NCBI GenBank assembly: GCA_964477345.1
Contig: CAYZDL010000005.1
Span: 18,318-82,317 of the forward strand
Length of the DNA stretch: 64,000 bases
Reading direction: 5' to 3'
From: JAJZEO01 sp964477345
GTDB taxonomy: Bacteria > Chlamydiota > Chlamydiia > Chlamydiales > 2-12-FULL-49-11
The notes under the pieces are model-generated. The model ran no database searches, had not been told where the DNA came from, and was given only the letters and a program-made list of their open reading frames with translations. Every line of letters begins with the position of its first letter. Position 1 is the first letter of the stretch. This document shows, in pieces, positions 53,502 through 63,964 of this stretch. Both the position numbers and the translations under genes were made by a program.

Positions 53502-54447
53502 CGTCTTCTTCACTCTCTTCTTTCTTGGCTTCTACTTCTTTTCCCTTCTTTGCAGGTCCAGAAGATCTCTTTACATCGCCTCGTTTAGCGTTCGGCTTTT
53601 TCTTAGGAGCATCTTTTCTGTCTTTTTCTCCAGAAAGTTCGCTGTCTTCTTCCTCTTTTTTCCTTTCGATGGCTCTTTTTTCTTTCGCTTCTCTTGCGTG
53701 AGCATCTCTTTCTTCAAGAGTGATCGGCAATCCAAGTTCTTTTTTCTTATCGATGATCGCATTAGTGATCGATTGGATGAGGATTTTGTTGCTCTTGAGT
53801 GCATCGTCGTTACCTGCGATCACGTAGTCAACCTTATCAGGGTCGCAGTTTGTATCGACAACAGCCATCACAGGGACGCCCAATTTTTTGGCTTCCGCTA
53901 CAGCAATGTGCTCTTTTGATGGGTCGATGACGATTAGAAGACCAGGAGGTTTACGCATTCCACGAATACCTGAAAGGTTTTTCTCAAGCTTGTCTTGCAA
54001 CTTGCCCAATTGAGAAATCTCCTTTTTCTTGAGACCTTCTCCACCTGTGCTGACCTTTTTTTCGATCCGTTCAAGTTTTTTCACCGATTGTCTGATGGTC
54101 GAAAGGTTTGTCAACATCCCTCCAAGCCATCTCTCTGCAACGTAGAACTCTCCACAGGCTTCTGCGCAATCTTTGATTACAATTTTTGCCTGTTTCTTTG
54201 TCCCTACGAACAAAATGCTTTGGTGATTTTCTACCATCTGACGAGCTACTTGACACGCAGTACGGATATGGGCCATGGTTTTGGCCAAGTCAAGAATGTG
54301 AATACCATTCCTTTCTTCGAAGATATAACGTTTCATTTTTGGATTCCAGCGATGGGTCTGATGCCCAAAGTGTACCCCAGCCTCGAGGAGATCCTTTATT
54401 GAGACCTCAGTGCTTTGCTCTTCTATCATTTTCTCTTGTGTAGCCAA
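53494..54447 (-). CDS. rpsB: Ribosomal protein S2 with charged C-terminal extension
   Basis: 317 residues. Core motifs LLEAGVHFGHQTHRWNPKMKRYI, FVGTKKQAK and the RWLGGMLTN block are intact. The last ~75 residues (from about 245) are a Lys/Glu-rich low-complexity tail, longer than in most bacteria. Operon leader for tsf-pyrH-frr. The tRNA-Gly gene lies just upstream on the same strand. Confidence 0.97.
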   Translation of the reverse strand: MATQEKMIEEQSTEVSIKDLLEAGVHFGHQTHRWNPKMKRYIFEERNGIHILDLAKTMAHIRTACQVARQMVENHQSILFVGTKKQAKIVIKDCAEACGEFYVAERWLGGMLTNLSTIRQSVKKLERIEKKVSTGGEGLKKKEISQLGKLQDKLEKNLSGIRGMRKPPGLLIVIDPSKEHIAVAEAKKLGVPVMAVVDTNCDPDKVDYVIAGNDDALKSNKILIQSITNAIIDKKKELGLPITLEERDAHAREAKEKRAIERKKEEEDSELSGEKDRKDAPKKKPNAKRGDVKRSSGPAKKGKEVEAKKEESEEDDE

Positions 54448-54491
54448 ATCTTTCCTCTAGTTTGCCTTGACTTAGTAACATTTTCGATCAA

Positions 54492-54561
54492 GCGCCTGAT
54501 CAGAATCGAACTGACACTAATAGCTTGGAAGGCTATTGTTCTACCATTGAACTACAGGCGC
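54492..54561 (-). tRNA. tRNA-Gly (TCC)
   Basis: Acceptor GCGCCTG pairs with CAGGCGC; anticodon stem ATAGC/GCTAT around CTTCCAA, anticodon TCC; T loop TTCGATT. Lies immediately upstream of rpsB. Confidence 0.95.
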
Positions 54562-54768
54562 AAATCCTTTGGCCTTCAGATTGTGGCATAAAGTGCTGTT
54601 TTTTGCCAATGATCTTTTTAGAAAGTGTTAATAACTGATGTGCGAAACCGCAACCCCAGGTCTTTAGTGATAGGTTAGGTAGTCTAATTTATCAAAAAAT
54701 TAGATATTAGAAATTTTTTAAATTAGTAGAGTCTTAGCTACCAAACACTATTCTTAAAAGTGATAGGA

Positions 54769-55609
54769 TTAAGATCTGAATTTTTGGTCCATATTACACT
54801 CTAAATTTGATCCAACTGCAGGATAAAAAATCCAATCATTTACCTCCAACTTGCTCCAACTCTCTTGATAGTAGGGGTTGCATTGCATAAATACTGAATC
54901 AGTAATTCCAAGTATAACTTTAATTAAATCGATTGTCTGTCCTGGTTGAACTTGGTAAGAGAGTGTACATCCCCTTCCGACCATCTGATAATAAAGAACT
55001 TGATATTGTTCTAAGTGATTTAAATCAATTTGGTTAGCATCATTGCATTTCAAAAAGCTTTTTACTGGCGTAAAAAGTTTTTCACTCACGCTGTCTAGAG
55101 TATCTCCAGGAACAACTGCGTATCTTGCCCTGCAGGACTGAAATGGGCGGGAGTTGTATTTGAAAAAAACTGAATCCCCAACTTGCATGTTATTCCAATT
55201 AAAATCGGGATTACATTGTTCAAATTCATTGACACCAAGGTTCCACATTTGTGCAATAGAATCTTTTGTATCNNNNNNNNNNCTGTTGGATTCTCCAGCT
55301 CCAATTACATCCGGCTCCAACTTTTGCATAATATACTTTTTGCCCAACTGTCACTGACTCACTAAAATTACACTTCCCAAGATCTTCTACAGGAACATTG
55401 AGCTTTCGAGCAATATTCTCCAAGAATAAATCCCCTTCAACAACTGTGTATACTTGATTGCATGAGTCAAATCGCGGTCCTGGATCATTATTTGAGGCAC
55501 CTAGCTCAGAATTTTGATTTTTTGAGATTTTCAAAGAAATTTCGGGGTTTCCCTGATCAGTCCATTTTAGATCAAACTTGATCTCTTCTGAATTTTCTTT
55601 ATTTTCCAT
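54769..55609 (-). CDS. LysM-repeat protein A, interrupted by assembly gap
   Basis: Two ORF halves joined by an N run at 55273-55282. A gap of 9 or 12 bases, rather than 10, would give one protein of about 280 residues. Opening residues (FDLKWTDQGNPEISLKISKNQ) are shared with protein B and form a signal-free N-terminal module. Behind it come about four LysM-like units with the pattern CNP--DWNNMQ-GD-VFF and Y-V-PGDTLDSV; each carries a Cys in CN(P/D) as in fungal/eukaryotic LysM domains. These bind chitin oligomers or peptidoglycan. No signal peptide, so export by T3SS is an inference. Confidence 0.75.
55273..55282. other. Assembly gap (10 N)
   Basis: Placeholder gap inside LysM protein A. 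Comparison with protein B suggests about three residues missing. Confidence 0.95.
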
Positions 55610-55643
55610 ACGATTTAAATCCTATTGTTAAAATAGCTTTTTC

Positions 55644-56318
55644 TTATTGATTCTCGCAGCCGAAATACGATGGCTTCATGGGTTTGAAAAAAACCTTGTC
55701 ATTCTCTACCAAATGATTCCAATCAAAATTGGGATTGCACTCATTAAGCTCTGCATCAGTCGCTCCAGTTATGGCTTCAATAAGGTGCTTTGTATCTCCC
55801 TTTTTGATTTGATAGTTCAACGTACATCCAACACCAACGGGTGCGTAATAAAGAGTTTGATGAAATTCTAAGTTGTTCGGATTTAAATTTGCTGGATCGT
55901 TACATTTTAAAAAAGAATCTACCGACCAATTGTTCTTAGTACACACCTGTGCAAGCGTCGTAACCTGGCTAAATTTCTCGACAGCGTAAGGCCTGGTACA
56001 TGAGGGAAATAAAGGGGTGTAAGTGACATAATAAATTACATCACCTGCGTGAAAGTTGTTCCAATCAAACCCTGGATTACATGAGGTAAGATTGCTTGTA
56101 CCTACATCGTAGATGAAGGCAAGATCATTTAGGCTAAGCCCGACTTCGTCTGGTTCAATGCGAACAGACGTATTACATTGAGGTGGAACATTTGAATTGT
56201 AATGTTTTAATTCAGGGGTATCTTGTTTTTTTGAGATTTTAAAAGAAATTTCGGGCTTGTCCTCATCGTTCCATTTCAGATCGAATTCGAGCTTTTCTGA
56301 AAATTCATTATTTTCCAT
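55644..56318 (-). CDS. LysM-repeat protein B
   Basis: 224 residues, intact. Starts with FDLKWNDEDKPEISFKISKKQ, the same module as protein A, then LysM-like units: DLAFIYDVGTSNLTSCNPGFDWNNFHAGDVIYYV, AQVCTKNNWSVDSFLKCNDPANLNPNNLEFHQTLYY and LIEAITGATDAELNECNPNFDWNHLVENDKVFF. Each ends in Y/F-rich strand and has a Cys. Eukaryote-like LysM; binds GlcNAc polymers. A and B are tandem duplicates at the locus where Chlamydiaceae have ompA. Confidence 0.8.
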   Translation of the reverse strand: MENNEFSEKLEFDLKWNDEDKPEISFKISKKQDTPELKHYNSNVPPQCNTSVRIEPDEVGLSLNDLAFIYDVGTSNLTSCNPGFDWNNFHAGDVIYYVTYTPLFPSCTRPYAVEKFSQVTTLAQVCTKNNWSVDSFLKCNDPANLNPNNLEFHQTLYYAPVGVGCTLNYQIKKGDTKHLIEAITGATDAELNECNPNFDWNHLVENDKVFFKPMKPSYFGCENQ

Positions 56319-56416
56319 AACATTAACCCTTACTTTTTTTATTTTATTATACCCTATCGACTAGATAGGTCTAAAATTGCTATAAAAAAATCTCTAGTTA
56401 GGTTGTAATCATTGAC

Positions 56417-59400
56417 ATGTCTGATGGAGTCTCTGAAAAAGCCGCTCGAGTTTTGCATGTGATCCTTCTTGCTTTCTCTTTGATTGCAGTCAGAGTCTGG
56501 TATCTTGCTGTTGTTAAGCATGAGGAGCATGTTAAGCTTGCAAAGAGACCTCAACACAGAACTCTGATCGAAATTCCGAGCCGCGGAACAATCAGAGATC
56601 GGTTCAATCACCCCCTGGCTGTAAATAAAATCACCTATAATGCGGCTTTACTCTATGAGCCAATCCGTCAGTTGCCTCGAATCAAGTGGGATTTGGTCGA
56701 TGGTAAGAAACAAAAAACCTACTTCCGTAAAGAATACATCAAAAAATTTTCTCAACATTTTGCCCATGAATTGGGTCTTGATCCTACCTATATTGAAGAC
56801 ATTATCCACAGCAAGGTCTCGATCTTTCCTAACACCCCCTTTGTGATGAAGGAAAACATCTCTGAAGAGGAATATTACCGCCTTCACATTATGGAGAGAG
56901 ATTGGCCAGGAATGTCGATGCAAATCTCAGCGGAGAGGCACTATCCACTTGGCAAAGTTGCCTCGAGCATCATTGGTTATATGGGTTCCATCAATGAGAC
57001 CAAACATCTCTCTATCCAGAGTGAATTGAATAGCTTGGAGAAGTATTTAAATGATCGAAAAATGGGTTTCCCAATTGTTCTACCAAAGGGATATATCAGC
57101 ACCAAAGAGGTGAGATGCCGTTATCAGGAATTGAAAGATAAGTCGTACACGATCAATTCTCGCGTAGGAAAAGCGGGAATCGAAGGGCGATTTGATGAGG
57201 ACCTCAGGGGTATCTGCGGAAAGGAAAAGATCGAAGTTGATATTAAGGGGAATATTTTACGCAAATTGCCCGAATCGTTTGAGGCGATTCCTGGACGCCG
57301 GGTTCTTCTCACTATTTCTGCTGAACTCCAAAAATATGCTGAAGAATTGCTCGAAGAGAGCGAACTGTACAGACATGATCGTTTTGCGACTGGGGGCGTT
57401 GAAAATAAAGAAGTTCATCCTCCTTGGATTAAGGGGGGCGCAGTCGTTGCCATCATCCCTCAGACGGGAGAGATCGTAGCGATGGCGACATATCCTAGAT
57501 ATGATCCCAATGACTTTGTTGATTCGAATAAAATGAGTGAAGTGGTCAGGTGGCTTGAATCAGATGCTTATGTGGGGAAAATATGGGATGGTGTGCTACC
57601 CCTAAAAAGAGATTTTGACCTGGTAAAACCCCCTCTATATGTCCAAAAGGAGGCGAAACTTAGCTGGAATCTATTTCTAGATTCGATTTTATCAACCTCT
57701 TCTCAGGTGAAGCAAGCGATCAAAAAAGTGGGGACGATCGGGAATGCGATCTACTTGCAAAATTCGATTGAAACTTTGATGAATCTTGCCGAAATAGAGA
57801 CGATCCATCCATTGATCGACGCCCTGTTCCCCCCTGGAAAGGGGCACACCCCAACATTTTTTGAAACCCCTAAGGAAAAAAGAGAAGAAATCATCGATCG
57901 TCTTAATCATAAGACAACCTTATTGAACGAATTAACCGGAGAAATTGGCTCTTTTATTTCTGGGGTGTCTCGCAATGACGATAAAATCTTAGTGATCGAT
58001 TTATGTAGACTCGTCTGTCCAAGCCATCTCTTTGATGATCTTTTGCTCACAAAAACTGGTAATGAGAGTTTAAGTACTTACCGCTCTTTCAATCAGTCAG
58101 CTGTCAGCGTCGAAGGAAAGATCCGTAAGATTGCTTTTGGTCTCTTTTTGCAAAACGATTTTCAAAAATGGCGAGACACCTACTTTGCTGACTACTTGAA
58201 AGGGAAGAGAGAAGAGGAGAAGGAAAAAAATCGACACCAAAAGCCGTATGTCGACTATCTAATTGAGGTTCAAGAAGAATTGTTTGATCATTTTTTTAAG
58301 CGGCATCGTTGGGAGCTTCTAAAGTCGTACCTTCTCGATAATGCCCCTCTAGAACTCAATGACCCACTCGTCCCCTATTTCCAGGCTGTCATTGAAAAGG
58401 GAAGTAGTGAAAAAGATCCTCCGGCTCTTGATCTTAAAGATCACCTTTTATCAATGCCGAGGGAAGATGTGATTCCCTATTTAAAGACGATGCGTTCATT
58501 TAATGAATTGAACCGTCCCCTCTTAGGGAAATACTATTTCCCCGCCGGTGGTGGACGAAACGCCACTGAAAAAGATCTGGCACGCCATTTTTACCCAGCT
58601 ACAGGATTTGGGTTCACTAAATCGTACGCCTTTCAAGAAAATGCCCCGTTTGGATCGATTTTCAAGCTCTTTGCAGGTTATGAGGCTCTTCGTCAACGAT
58701 ATGAAAAACAGGTTTATGCAGGGGGTCGCATTGATCTCAATCCTATGACGATTGTAGACCAATCTCCTCCCTATCATGAAACTCTCATTAGCTCAAGTAT
58801 TCTGGGCTATACTCAAAATGGATCACCGATTACACGGAGTTACAAAGGAGGTCGAATGCCTCGAGGTCACCCTAACATTGGGCGAATTGATCTTAAAGGG
58901 GCGATTGAGCAAACAAGTAACATTTACTTTGCGATTTTGGCAAATGAGCATATGAGCTCTCCTGGAGATCTGGCCGAATGTGCTAAATCATTCGGATTTG
59001 GACAAAAAACTGGTATTGAATTGACAAGGGAAGCCGCAGGCAGCGTTCCGAATGATACGAGCGTCGATACCACTTCTCTCTATTCGTTTGCGATTGGGCA
59101 ACACTCCCTGATCGTAACCCCCCTCCAAGGGGCGCTGGCTCTCGCGGCATTTTCTAATGGGGGAATGATTTATAAGCCTCAAATCATTCATACAATTGCC
59201 AATCTTGAGCCTAGTGAAGCCGTGTCGAACTTGTTTGATCAAGAAGAGTTTCCTTTTAAGGAATCGCTTGCAAACATTGGAATTTTCTTTCCCCTTTTCA
59301 CTGAGGTTGTTGATCGAAAAACACTGCCCTATCTGCGCAAGCCTCAAACACAAGTTAATCGAACGATTCCGATCGAAGATCCGGTCAAAGAATACCTTCT

Positions 59401-59761
59401 CGATTCTCTTTTTTCTGTTGTCAATGGTGAGAGGGGATCGGCCAGAGCTGCCGCGATTAGATCTCTCTTAGGAAACCCCACTTCGAGACAAACCTACTAT
59501 AATGTGAGAAAAACAATGGTAGGAAAAACATCGACTGCCGAAATTTTGTATCGTCCTCACCTTGATCGGCAAACACCCCCCATCGTAACTAAGCATGTTT
59601 GGTTTGGGGGGATCGGTTTTAGTGAAGAGAATAACCCCCTCTCTGAACCTGACTTAGTTGTACTCGCCTACTTAAGATTCGGTGATTACGGAAAGGAGGC
59701 TGCTCCCATCGTCGCAAATTTGATCCAAAAATGGCGAGAGATCAAGAACTCATCTAAGTAA
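56417..59761 (+). CDS. pbp2: Penicillin-binding protein 2, chlamydial long form
   Basis: 1114 residues, matching the very long PBP2 of Chlamydia (about 1080). One N-terminal membrane anchor (residues 10-32), then a dimerisation domain, and a transpeptidase domain near the C-terminus. Active-site serine in FGSIFK at S747-x-x-K750; second motif TSN at 833-835 (usual SxN with a Ser to Thr change); third motif KTS at 1037-1039. An inserted region of about 250 residues lies between residues 420 and 700. It builds peptidoglycan for chlamydial division. It keeps the chlamydial neighbourhood with rpsB. Confidence 0.93.
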   Translation: MSDGVSEKAARVLHVILLAFSLIAVRVWYLAVVKHEEHVKLAKRPQHRTLIEIPSRGTIRDRFNHPLAVNKITYNAALLYEPIRQLPRIKWDLVDGKKQKTYFRKEYIKKFSQHFAHELGLDPTYIEDIIHSKVSIFPNTPFVMKENISEEEYYRLHIMERDWPGMSMQISAERHYPLGKVASSIIGYMGSINETKHLSIQSELNSLEKYLNDRKMGFPIVLPKGYISTKEVRCRYQELKDKSYTINSRVGKAGIEGRFDEDLRGICGKEKIEVDIKGNILRKLPESFEAIPGRRVLLTISAELQKYAEELLEESELYRHDRFATGGVENKEVHPPWIKGGAVVAIIPQTGEIVAMATYPRYDPNDFVDSNKMSEVVRWLESDAYVGKIWDGVLPLKRDFDLVKPPLYVQKEAKLSWNLFLDSILSTSSQVKQAIKKVGTIGNAIYLQNSIETLMNLAEIETIHPLIDALFPPGKGHTPTFFETPKEKREEIIDRLNHKTTLLNELTGEIGSFISGVSRNDDKILVIDLCRLVCPSHLFDDLLLTKTGNESLSTYRSFNQSAVSVEGKIRKIAFGLFLQNDFQKWRDTYFADYLKGKREEEKEKNRHQKPYVDYLIEVQEELFDHFFKRHRWELLKSYLLDNAPLELNDPLVPYFQAVIEKGSSEKDPPALDLKDHLLSMPREDVIPYLKTMRSFNELNRPLLGKYYFPAGGGRNATEKDLARHFYPATGFGFTKSYAFQENAPFGSIFKLFAGYEALRQRYEKQVYAGGRIDLNPMTIVDQSPPYHETLISSSILGYTQNGSPITRSYKGGRMPRGHPNIGRIDLKGAIEQTSNIYFAILANEHMSSPGDLAECAKSFGFGQKTGIELTREAAGSVPNDTSVDTTSLYSFAIGQHSLIVTPLQGALALAAFSNGGMIYKPQIIHTIANLEPSEAVSNLFDQEEFPFKESLANIGIFFPLFTEVVDRKTLPYLRKPQTQVNRTIPIEDPVKEYLLDSLFSVVNGERGSARAAAIRSLLGNPTSRQTYYNVRKTMVGKTSTAEILYRPHLDRQTPPIVTKHVWFGGIGFSEENNPLSEPDLVVLAYLRFGDYGKEAAPIVANLIQKWREIKNSSK

Positions 59762-59970
59762 TTTATTGTAAATATACGTTTTAGATTTTTTTACCACTGA
59801 GCACACTGAGAAAAATAGTTCTATCCTCGTGGCTATCGGTGGTGATAAATTTAAGAACATTCTCTAAGCTGCCATTCGTATAGAGCCGCTTAAGTCATTA
59901 TCTCGTGAACTCCTATAATACGTAAGAAAAGCAATTATTGAATAGGCTTTTCATAAACTAGGAGAAATCA

Positions 59971-60369
59971 ATGAATGAAACACCTTGCCCAAAAATTGGA
60001 ATGGTTGGACCTCTCATCGCATCTATTCCTGAGATTCATCTCGCAGTACTTTTTATCGAGGCGCACAAGGATGAATTAGCCACTGAGAAAATTAAGTCTT
60101 TGTTTCATCCAAAAAATACCCTCTATACCGCGATCAGTAAAATCACCTTAAACATCGCAAAACATGCCTACCTTGACAATATCCTTCCTGATTTGATGGA
60201 AAATTTGACTCTCCTAGAAAATGCGGCCCGCTATGATAAATTGAGGCTGTTTCTTCAAAACGAAAAAACAAGAACGATTCTCCTTAAAGCTCTTGACGGA
60301 TTAATTACGGCTCTTAACGCGATTCAGCATATCAGAGAAACTACCTTAAAGCACTGTAAAGAGGTGTAA
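59971..60369 (+). CDS. Small helical protein, first of a pair
   Basis: 132 residues with AGGAG before ATG 59971. Helix-rich, no signal peptide or membrane segment of note; repeated Ala/Leu patterns. Its stop overlaps the next start (TAATG), so the two are coupled. Not recognised. Confidence 0.6.
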   Translation: MNETPCPKIGMVGPLIASIPEIHLAVLFIEAHKDELATEKIKSLFHPKNTLYTAISKITLNIAKHAYLDNILPDLMENLTLLENAARYDKLRLFLQNEKTRTILLKALDGLITALNAIQHIRETTLKHCKEV

Positions 60370-60725
60370 TGAAGGAAAACCCCTCTAAAGCTGGAGCTAT
60401 CGAATGCCCAATGCGTCACGAAATCGATCAACTTCACCTCATGATCAAAAGATTTAGCATTAATAAATTCAGACCTTCTTTCATCAAAAATCAAATGTTA
60501 CCAAAAATCAAAAAACTGAGTGTTTACAGCTATAAAGGAGTGATATCTCCCCTCAAAGATGTTATTACTGATGCCGGAGAACTCGCCCTCTTAATTACTA
60601 CCATCGTGGCTACAACGGACATAATTGATCTTTTTTTCGAAATCGGTTTCATTTTTAAGCTGATTACCACTCTTCACTCACTAATCAAGCAGATTAAAGA
60701 ATTTTCTGATTTTTTTTGTCTTTGA
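60369..60725 (+). CDS. Small protein with hydrophobic segment, second of a pair
   Basis: 118 residues. Basic N-terminal half (KRFSINKF, KIKKLS), then a long hydrophobic stretch (LALLITTIVATTDIIDLFFEIGFIFKLITTLH) that could form a bilobed membrane segment. Paired with the preceding gene through an overlapping stop/start. An inclusion-membrane or toxin-like membrane protein is possible. Unknown family. Confidence 0.6.
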   Translation: MKENPSKAGAIECPMRHEIDQLHLMIKRFSINKFRPSFIKNQMLPKIKKLSVYSYKGVISPLKDVITDAGELALLITTIVATTDIIDLFFEIGFIFKLITTLHSLIKQIKEFSDFFCL

Positions 60726-60772
60726 TTAGCCTTCGTTCTAACCGATAGCTAAATTAAATCTTTCTAGAAAAA

Positions 60773-60806
60773 AGAAGAGACCCACAAAAAGGGGCTCTTT
60801 TTTCTT
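60773..60806 (+). terminator. Rho-independent terminator, probably bidirectional
   Basis: GAAGAGACCC, loop, GGGGCTCTTTTTTCTTC: 9-bp stem with T run on both sides of the hairpin. Confidence 0.75.
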
Positions 60807-60840
60807 CAATTTTTCAATATGACTAAGAGTTGGTTTTATC

Positions 60841-63800
60841 TTATCCCGAAATAGTCTCATCTGAATCGGGAATAGTCTCATCTGAATCGGGTGTTTTGCA
60901 TCGACTAGGGGTCGATTTTGCTTTATTTATAGCATCCGAAACTAGATTGTAGAGAGTCCAAATCAATCCGATGATCCCACCCGCCTCACCAAGCAATAGA
61001 TCAAGAACTTCACCTAGAACTATTCCGTTTCCAAGGAGGTTTTCATTAATAGCCCCTTCAACAAAGGTAATTTCGGTCTCTATCAATATCTGTAGTATGC
61101 TCTCAGTCATATCATAGGCTCCACAACCAGGAGCAATCCCCTTTACAACTTGATTAATTCGTTCGCAAAGTGGATAGTAGTTGCTATAATCATCTTGCTG
61201 AGGAGTAAATGACATCACTCCTCCAAAGCCCGCTTGCTGTGCGGCAGCAATCTTATTGCTTAGAGAATCCGGGGAATCATAGCTAATCCAAATACCGGCA
61301 TCACTGCTAGCTATTACAGAAGTACCATACAAGTCGTTATATCCGGAATAGAAAGTCGCATCACCTGGATTAAATGAAGGGTAGTAAATAGTCGTATTAT
61401 CGGTAAGCTTGCTCCAATCTTTAATCTGTGGATTGCATCCAGTAAGTATAGTCTCGCTAACAAGAAGATGATTTGCAATTTGCTGCTCGTAATCGGCAGG
61501 GGCTATTCCTGGGAAATCTTTTGCTAAAAAACTATAATAGTTGTCATCACAACCCTTTGGAACATTCGACAGATCAGCATAGTGAAGCTGGATTCCTACC
61601 GGCAAGATATCGAGGTCTAAATTAGGGTTACAGGCTTGAAGAATTTGCGTCATCAAATCAGGTTGCTGAGGCGAAAGCGCTTTTGCAACCGATGCTAATG
61701 TGTCATTCTTGACCGTATAATAATCGTTAGTACAAGCTACTGGGCTTTCACTGCTCACAGCCACATAAAAAGTAACTCCNNNNNNNNNNTATAAATAGCA
61801 CTCCAATCAAGGGTGGGGTTACATTTTTTCAAAACATCCGCAGTATAGTATTGTGCAAGAATATCAAATGTTTGCCCAGGTTTAGATACAAGGGCATATC
61901 GGCAATCGAATTGACCTGGTTTTTCAAAGTATTGAAGAATATCGACGCCTGCTTCTAGTATTGACCAATTAGAAACCTGGGGATTACATTGAATTAATTG
62001 CGAGGGTGATATTTTTAGAAGCGTGCAGATACTAGTGACCGTATCACCCGTGTTGACTGTATAGGACAGATTACACTCAGTAGGCGCCTTTGACTCAACC
62101 TCTGCAATGACTCTAGAAGTCAACGGATAGTCGTCCACAAAATCATCTTGCTGAGGAGTAAATATCATCACTCCACCAAGACCATATTTTTTGCCCAAAT
62201 TGACTTTTTCCGCTGTGCTCGCCATTCCGTCAAAACTCACCCAAGCCTTACTACCGATATTGTAGGCAATATCGGTACCAAACTCTTGGTTCGTTCCGAT
62301 TGTCCATTGAACAGGGTCTCCCGTGGCAATTTCATAGTAGGAAAGTACCCCTGCTTCATTCGTGTATCTGCCTTTTTCAAATGCACCCGTTGCTTGCATA
62401 AACATCGATTTATCAATGATATCAGAAGGTGCGAGTTGACCTAGCTCTACGCCACCGTAACTTCTTCCGTAACAAGCAATCCCTAATGTGTATTTTTCAA
62501 TATTTTTGGTCGTATTTGATACATTTTTCAGAGTTTGTTCAATATAATAGGTGAGAGTACCCGAACTTGGACCTGGCCCCGGACCTGGTGCNNNNNNNNN
62601 NTCCAATTAGAATTGGGTATCGCAAGGATCTGCCCTGGCTGAATAGTTCCACAATTAGTTAGGCCATTAAACCCGTTAAAGGTACAAAGATCTGATTCTG
62701 TAACACCATATTTGTTGGAAATATCCCACATGCTATCCCCAGTAGCAATTGTATAGCTATCTGCGCAGACAGTATAAGAATTCCCTTGGACTAAAGGCGT
62801 TGTGGCATCAAAAATAGTCGGATTTAATGAAGATAAATAGGTAATATCAGGGGTCCCATTTGTTCCTATTTTAAAAAAAGTGGCAAGATCGTTCGCTGTT
62901 TTTCCTGATGCTCCAACTACAATTTCCATTTTTTGAGGCGTACCGGTAACATCGATTGATAAGATTGACCCATCTTTATATTCTGAAACACCTGGCTTGC
63001 AACAATTTGGCTTACTTTCAGTGCCTTGAAGAGTGGTTTGAAGAGTGCTGGGGGGTTGGTTTCCACCATAAAGTGGAGCGTTGGGTCTAGTTTGGGGAGG
63101 ATCAAATGAGCCTGCTGTGTAGTAATCGTAAGCCATGATGTTGATTTCATCCAGCTTTGCATCACCGGTCACTAAACGATCGATCCAAGCAAAATAATCG
63201 ACATCGGTTTGCATAGGGATTGTTTCTGTATAGCCCGGTAACTTAGTGATGTTTCTTTCAGCTATCGAGGGGGTTAGAAATCCTGAGCATTGAATGGAGA
63301 TATGAAAATTGGGGAACCCGGCCTTTGTAGCGGCCTGTCTATAAGCAATTAAAAGCTGTTCGAAACCATAAAAATGAAGGTTGGCTTGCTGCACTGCGTA
63401 AGGAGAGGTAGAATCCCAAATTCCTGGATATTCCCAGTCAAAGTCTACCCCTTCAAATCCAGCGCCTATTAAGAACGCTAGAGAGCTTGTCACAAACTCA
63501 GCGATTGTTTCAGCAGACGTTTTGCTCGGTGTTCCATTCACAAGGTCATTAAATTTTCCTTTTGTTAGAGCGCTAAATGCTGCCCCCTTATGGGTAAAAG
63601 TCCACCCCCCATAACTTGCAATGAGCTTCAAATTAGGATTACTCTTTTGCAACTGTTGAAACTGTGAAAAGCAGACTGTATCGGGAACAGCGTTAGGTCC
63701 AGCATCAGTCCAACACGATTTCCCATTATACATGGGATACATCGAATAGGTTGCAAAATCTCCAGAATCGATGTAGGGCGGTTGTTCGGTGTCACTACAA

Positions 63801-63964
63801 AAAGCATTGTTTGGCTTCACTCCAAATAGGAGAAACCCATAAATAATTTTATTGAGAGATTTGTTGAATGGAGCAAATGTCAAAGGGGCATTTGTACGGT
63901 TATCCCCTAATGGGGCTCCCGGCCAAAATTGAGCCCAGTTTGCGTAAAATGCTGTAATATTCAT
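60841..63964 (-). CDS. GH18 chitinase with LysM repeats, split by two assembly gaps
   Basis: Three ORF pieces (62602-63964, 61790-62591, 60841-61779) on one strand, joined across N runs, together about 1040 residues. Gap lengths of 8 or 11 would restore one frame. Starts at ATG 63964 with GAGG upstream, without signal peptide. Residues ~1-270 are the GH18 barrel with the catalytic GVDFDWEYP near residue 175 and IMAYDYY. A LysM unit (SYTIATGDSMWDISNKYGV) is inserted before the C-terminal barrel strands (CYGRSYGG, AWVSFDG, MIFTPQQDD). More Cys-type LysM units follow, then a second copy of only the last barrel strand (FGGVMSFTPQQDD) and a hydrophobic tail. Cleaves chitin. The mixture resembles fungal LysM-chitinases. 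Confidence 0.8.
61780..61789. other. Assembly gap (10 N)
   Basis: Inside a LysM unit of the chitinase gene. A few residues missing when compared with other LysM units. Confidence 0.95.
62592..62601. other. Assembly gap (10 N)
   Basis: Between the inserted LysM and a Gly/Pro linker (APGPGPGP) in the chitinase gene. Confidence 0.95.
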
